In this document: one piece after another, positions 59,068 to 64,000 of the stretch
Layout of the letters: each line of letters starts with the position of its first letter
Numbering within the stretch: position 1 is the stretch's first letter
Source of the DNA: Rhynchonema sp. JSB1_4
Taxonomy: Eukaryota; Nematoda; Chromadorea; Monhysterida; Xyalidae
Length of the DNA stretch: 64,000 bases
Direction: 5' to 3'
Assembly (NCBI GenBank): GCA_030248065.1
Contig: JASAMV010008713.1
Location: 1 to 64,000 of the forward strand
Position numbers and translations under genes: made by a program
Notes under the pieces: generated by a model
What the model was told of the DNA's origin: nothing
The model's database searches: none
Seen by the model: only the letters and a program-made list of their open reading frames with translations

Positions 59068-62000
59068 TCACTTGCCAGGCAGTTGTGTGTGCGCGACGCA
59101 GGTGTCTGTGTTCCATACGGTCACGTGATCAGCACCGGTCTGCATTGTCAACAAACGACGACCGTCCAGTGACGCGCACATCGGAAACAAGTATTGGCGA
59201 ACTCTGATTGTTTGTCATTCAGCCGCTTGGCCACGTTTGTCATTCAGTTCAGTTGTGACAGAGTTTGGAAACATGTTTGCAGTGACCTAACTTAGTAACG
59301 TTCCTATGCTCATTAAAAATCAATAGGAAAATTGATGTCAACCGCAAATAACTCAACCAAATGTGTCGCATTTGCCCATCCGAGCGGTGTACCCGGTGAT
59401 CATCAGTGTAACCACCCTGAATCAGAGCACTCACCAACGTCATTTCGCCGTCGTGCACCTTTCCAGTGGCCAACACCCTGCCCGTTTGCCTCACATCCAA
59501 CAACACCAAATGTCCACTATTTGTGGCCACAGCCAATCGATGTCCGTCCACATCGCGCACACATCGAATACTGCCCAACGACGTCGCGCTGATCTGATGC
59601 TCGTAGCACCAACGGCACGATCGAAGGTCAATGTAACTGCAGTTCGAAGGTCAATTGTCATTGGAACCAATAATAAGTTATATCATTTGAAGCAAAGCAA
59701 TCTCAAAGTGAATGGTCAGGTGGTTCCACCGACTGAACGCAATACCATCGATAGATGTACTGTAAGTGGACAACATGGAGCCACACAGGTCGGTATCAAA
59801 ACGGGTAGGCTTTTGTTTTGTAACAGTTGTTGGACCAGTAAATTTCCAAACATCGTTAAAATACAAAAACAGGTCAGACGACAAAGGCAGATCGAATCCG
59901 ACCACCTTCTTTGATAGCGCTCACAATGTTTGGCCAAGCACAACAGAATAACATAAAGGCAGGCTGACTCTTGATCTGATGACCTCAGTCGCAAGCAGCC
60001 ACCAAGTGTGATGTTTCACAGACCAACCGAACAACGGGTTCGGCTGGCGTGATGGCGACCAACAGATTGTGTGCGTCGATCGATCGCAGTCTCGATATGC
60101 CCGATGTGTTGGTCGATGTTTCACTGCTGGTCACGTGATCACCACTGTCACCACCGCCCGGCCACTTCAGCTCGCGGACGGTTGAACCAGTGAACGGGTC
60201 CCAAATCTGCAGCATGCATATATGGCAATAATATAAATCATATTCTAAACCTGCCGACCTGTCAGATTCTCACGCTACACACGGAGCTGTATCATCAATT
60301 CTGAAGGTCAAGTAAAACGGTTGAGAACAACGGGCGAGGTCTGATTGTTGCCGTGATGGCTGCATTCAATTTCGGGTCCAACTGATCTGCTGTCAATGGG
60401 CATGACAACAATGATACGAGCCACACGTACATGCAATGTTCCATCAGTGGATGCAACGTAGTTGTGAAGCACACACACATCAGCGATGGCACGTCGATGT
60501 GCCTTATATGTCCATTTGGCTGTGCTGCACGTCTGGCCCGTTCCCATCGAGCGTAATGACCATAAACGCACCGTTTTGTCCTGTGACAAAATAAGACAAC
60601 GAAATTGAGTGAAAAAATAAGACAATGAAATTGAGTGACAAAATAAGACAATAAAATTAAGAGCCCTTTGGTTAGAAAATGGTGGAACTCAATTGACAAG
60701 GAACCATAAGTCGATATACCTGAGATCCGGTGACAAACGAATTCTCATTCGGCATAGTCCTGATGCGTCTGACTGCAGCTGTGTGGCCGCGGAATGTCAT
60801 CAACGGAATGTGATTGAATGTCACGTGATCGGCACTGCCGTCTGATCGTCGACCTGTGAACACAAAGCAAACAGTCATACGATCAATCTATGTATACATC
60901 AATCAAACACTCAACCGTACCCAATTCATGTTGCCAATGTGCCAACCAATTGCCACGCAGATGACGCTCGCCATCTGACAGCTCGCATCTGCAAATGAAG
61001 TTCATATTCAGCGACGGACACACACAAAAGTACATCAATTCTCTTCGCGTCACCCTGTAAGCACGCGCCTAATACTCTGCATGACGGCCGGGTCCCTGCA
61101 GCTGTTCGTGTCATCGTGACTGTGCGACAGCCGATTGCCATCACCCACCGCCGATTCGGACCAACCCGACCAGGATGTGTTGCCAGCGATTATCGATTGA
61201 CCACTGGCATTGATTGGTGTGATCGGATGATGGGCCAACTGCACCATCGATGTGAACAGGTCGCTGTTGGGGATGCACTGGTCGAAGTAGCGTCTGCAAT
61301 AAGAACGTATGTGAGCAATGCTATGGTAGCAATTACTGACATACATCAGAATGGTGTACGACTGATGTTGAATCAAGCAAGCCCCGCACATATCAAGTTG
61401 ACGGCATGTACTCAGTTAGTTCAAGAATATGATGTGATAAACAGCACAAACGAACAGGAAAATGATCAAACTCCAATTCTGCGACCACCTGGACTGGCAT
61501 TTTTTTATCTATTACTGCTCTACATCTGTATCTGTGCTGTTGTGCAACTGCAGCTTTCGCATGTGTCCGTGCCTGTTCACTCACTTTCCACACAACGGCA
61601 GGAATAGTCGATACAGGAATGCAGCCATGTCGAATCCGAACGCGTCCAACAACTGTGCGTGCACTTGGCCATTGGCGAACGGACTGTTGTGCTCGTCGTC
61701 GTTGTTGATTGGTCGACGCTCAGCCACTCGTGCCGCGTTGTCGTTCGTGTAGAGCAGGTCGAATGTGCACAACAGACGTTGCAATGGTGCTGCCATATGC
61801 CTGCATGCACTGTGTTTGTATTAGTTGCTCTTGAAACACGGGGTCACACGGACGAGTCTAGTGCAATCGCACTGACGATCACCTCGTGCTGCACTGCGTC
61901 TATTTGTGAAAATGGACAGCCAAAACACAATGCACCATTCACAATGTGGGTGCGATTTCAATCAATTCATGCATAATTTGGTACCAAAGACCGCTTCCAG

Positions 62001-62558
62001 TTTCATAAAACCACAAAATAGTAATTACCACAACCAAACACGAAAACATACCGTTTCAAATTCTCCGAGCCGAGTCTGGTGGCCAAGGCAGCCAACAACT
62101 TGGCACATTTGCACGCGAGCACACGACGCGCACGATTGTCGGTGAAACTGAGACGGAGTGACGAAGCCAGACGCACCGCCGGGAACAGGATCGAATCAAC
62201 GATCGGCTCCTGAGTTGAAGACGCTCGAAATTAGTATCTTCAGTAAGCATCGAAACGTCCAGACAGCATAAAGTCACACGAGCAGTCCGGTCCGATCATA
62301 AAGTTTGTTTTTGATAATGCGTATGCGCAGATCATAAAAATCTGACCGGAACACCTACAGGATGTCAGTGCGCTTTCTTACAATTGTGTCCCTTCACCGC
62401 ACTAAGTGCATTTGCACGACCGATTAAACCAGCCACACCTGAATGGTGTCCATCAGTTGTTTATCGGTCAAATACGGGAACACGTGCTGCACGAGCACAA
62501 TACAGCCGATGGCACCCGACTGCATCTGCACCGACAGACGTTTGCTCGCTTGTTGCAT
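59068..62558 (-). CDS. WDR81: WDR81-like protein, C-terminal WD40 part (5' part outside the recognised region)
   Basis: Exons from 5' to 3' on the minus strand: 62558-62439, 62209-62052, 61800-61585, 61293-61054, 60988-60921, 60853-60720, 60580-60431, 60206-60028, 59636-59416, 59201-59068 (1620 nt; 539 residues). The first exons match the helical linker of WDR81. RGNWLAHWQHELG and FNHIPLMTFRGHTAAVRRI open the WD40 propeller; FVTGSQDKTVRLWSLRS, GTLHIWDPFTG and ATNSGHLVLLDVRQTGRVLA are further blades. WDR81 is an endosomal protein that, with WDR91, limits class III PI3-kinase activity in endosome maturation. The BEACH domain expected at the N-terminus was not found between 62559 and 64000, so the gene presumably continues beyond the right edge across a repeat-filled intron. 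The last junction (59416/59201) is the least certain. Confidence 0.88.
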
Positions 62559-62924
62559 CTGCGACAATTGATGAAATGCAAGAGAAAATCAGCAATGAAA
62601 CACAACGCTAGATCACAATACTGCACCGAACCAAACCGATCACCAATTTTACGTACTGACCAAGAAAAAAATCAATTCGAATTCAAATATAGTGTGGTAC
62701 CGGAGTTTTCCGGTTACAGCCCCCGGGGCTCTATTCGGCAGTTGATGGGAAATCGGATTTTGAAAATTATCTTTATTCCCAAATAGAGCCCCATGGGGCT
62801 TTATATTCGGAAAGTCTTCCGAATAGAGCCCCATGTAAAATTTTTGTACTTTTCGAATGTGGTTCATACCTGATTGCAACGCAACTTGTAAATTGCAACT
62901 TATGGACCCTTGGTATAGACTGTG

Positions 62925-63148
62925 GGTGGAGTTTTCGAAACGGTGTAAAGGTCAGTAGGGCGTATAGGTCGGTGTAAGGTTCGGTCGAAAGCTCGGTCGG
63001 CGTAGCTCGGTGTAAACGTGAAACATTGCCTGTTATTAACGTGGAATGTTTCAAGTTTACACCGAGGTCTATCACACTGAGCTGTCGACCGAGCTTTCCA
63101 CCGACCTTTACACCCAACTGATCTTTACACCGTTTCGAAAATATCACC
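62925..63148. mobile_element. 224 bp foldback MITE, second GGTGG-family copy
   Basis: GGTGGAGTTTTCGAAACGGT to CGTTTCGAAAATATCACC, same length as and nearly identical to the copy at 27931-28154, in the same orientation. Flanked by exact CTGTG (62920-62924, 63149-63153); a 3 bp reading (TGT) is possible if the repeat begins GGG. Confidence 0.9.
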
Positions 63149-63155
63149 CTGTGTT

Positions 63156-63213
63156 TTGGTTCTACAGTATGTGCATGAAAGGCATTGGTTCTACAGTATG
63201 TGCATGAAAGGCA
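63156..63213. repeat. Two tandem 29 bp units
   Basis: TTGGTTCTACAGTATGTGCA followed by TGAAAGGCA occurs twice in tandem (63156-63184, 63185-63213), directly after the GGTGG MITE. Confidence 0.85.
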
Positions 63214-63249
63214 AAGATTTTGACCAAAAAGCACGAAATATAATGTAAA

Positions 63250-63815
63250 ACAAGAAAGAAAAATGCCCCAAGGGGCATAAAAGAAATATGGTTCCCTGGC
63301 TGACTGGCATAAAAGAACGATACTAGCTTGCACCACTTTGCTGATGTTTCATTACGCACTGGAATAAACGTAAGTGTGTTCTGAGCTGTTTGATACCGAA
63401 ACAGTAGACATTGAACCATATTCCCGGCGCGTGCTGTCTTGCCACCAGAGACACAGGGCACGGAGATATTGAAAGATTGCAATATTCTCTTTATTTCTCT
63501 CCTTGTTGAACCATCGTGCGCAGCCGAAGACTGCACAGTTACCGTCGTGAGGTTGAAAAGAAGAAACAGTTGCCTAAATATGTGGGTTTGCACGAAAGTT
63601 TCGATATCGGCTGGGTGTTGATTCAAAAGAGTTCGCGCCGGGAATATGGTTCAATGTCTACTGTTTCGGTATCAAACAGCTCAGAACACACTTACGTTTA
63701 TTCCAGTGCGTAATGAAACATCAGCAAAGTGGTGCAAGCTAGTATCGTTCTTTTATGCCAGTCAGCCAGGGAACCATATTTCTTTTATGCCCCTTGGGGC
63801 ATTTTTCTTTCTTGT
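63250..63815. repeat. Inverted repeat with apparently perfect 182 bp arms
   Basis: 63250-63431 is the reverse complement of 63634-63815 over the whole length that I compared, separated by a 202 bp spacer. Small ORFs in the arms therefore give the same peptides on both strands and are not genes. The identity implies very recent origin or gene conversion. A transcript would fold into a long double-stranded hairpin. Confidence 0.92.
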
Positions 63816-64000
63816 GTCGTTCTTTTATATCGCGCAAGCGCCAAACAGAGAACCCGGGATAAATCAGCCACAGAAAGTTTTCAGTTCCGGCAAGCAATGG
63901 TTCTAACTAAGAAAATGTCGACCATCAGACTTTTCTCAAGTAATCAACGCACATGAGCGCAATGAGGTGTGGGGGTTAGTTTAAGGATGCTGTACTTTTT
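63816..64000. other. Right end, no feature recognised
   Basis: 185 bp with no recognised coding or repeat content; possibly intron of WDR81. Confidence 0.4.

Noticed and set aside
63162..63906. Identical small ORFs on opposite strands
   Set aside because: They are the two arms of the inverted repeat 63250-63815.

Overview
This is a window of nuclear DNA from an invertebrate animal. Every conserved gene is broken into many exons by GT-AG introns of about 50 bp to 3 kb. Polyadenylation signals are eukaryotic, and miniature transposons are abundant. The gene set (Cys-loop receptor, ABHD14-type hydrolase, TRM9-type methyltransferase, MLX, PRPP synthetase, Argonaute, WDR81) is animal. The Argonaute PIWI domain reads closer to the divergent nematode WAGO / flatworm-specific clades than to classical AGO or PIWI, so a nematode or flatworm is my best guess; the species is not fixed by the sequence. 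All exon models were built by eye from splice sites, reading phase and family resemblance. Each complete model has a total length divisible by three, which is a useful internal check.

Layout: 1-6.4 kb holds a foldback element and an uninterrupted 685-codon orphan ORF. 6.5-10.7 kb (+) is a divergent Cys-loop ligand-gated channel subunit. It converges on an ABHD14-like hydrolase at 11.3-13.5 kb (-) with a tRNA-Pro-like gene in one intron. 13.5-23.9 kb has no gene I recognise and one hAT-like element. 23.9-29.9 kb (+) is a TRM9/TRMT9B-like tRNA methyltransferase whose intron 7 carries a 2.4 kb E-box-rich satellite. It converges on MLX (30.5-31.9 kb, -). 32.9-34.9 kb is a transposon cluster, then PRPP synthetase (34.9-36.8 kb, +) and a 4 kb transposon island. 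41.0-53.1 kb (+) is a 28-exon Argonaute whose introns are stuffed with hAT-type MITEs. It converges on a small two-TM-segment protein (54.2-56.3 kb, -). 57.8-59.0 kb has three foldback elements; 59.1-62.6 kb (-) is the 3' part of WDR81. The right end holds a 224 bp MITE and a perfect 182 bp inverted repeat.

The genes are mostly housekeeping and do not form an obvious pathway. Functional links worth noting are hypotheses: an apparently slicer-competent Argonaute lies 10 kb from a perfect hairpin locus, and an MLX gene (an E-box binder) lies 2 kb from an array with about 25 CACGTG E-boxes. The strongest direct results are the exact target-site duplications showing several hAT-like MITE families, including a MITE inserted into another copy of its own family.
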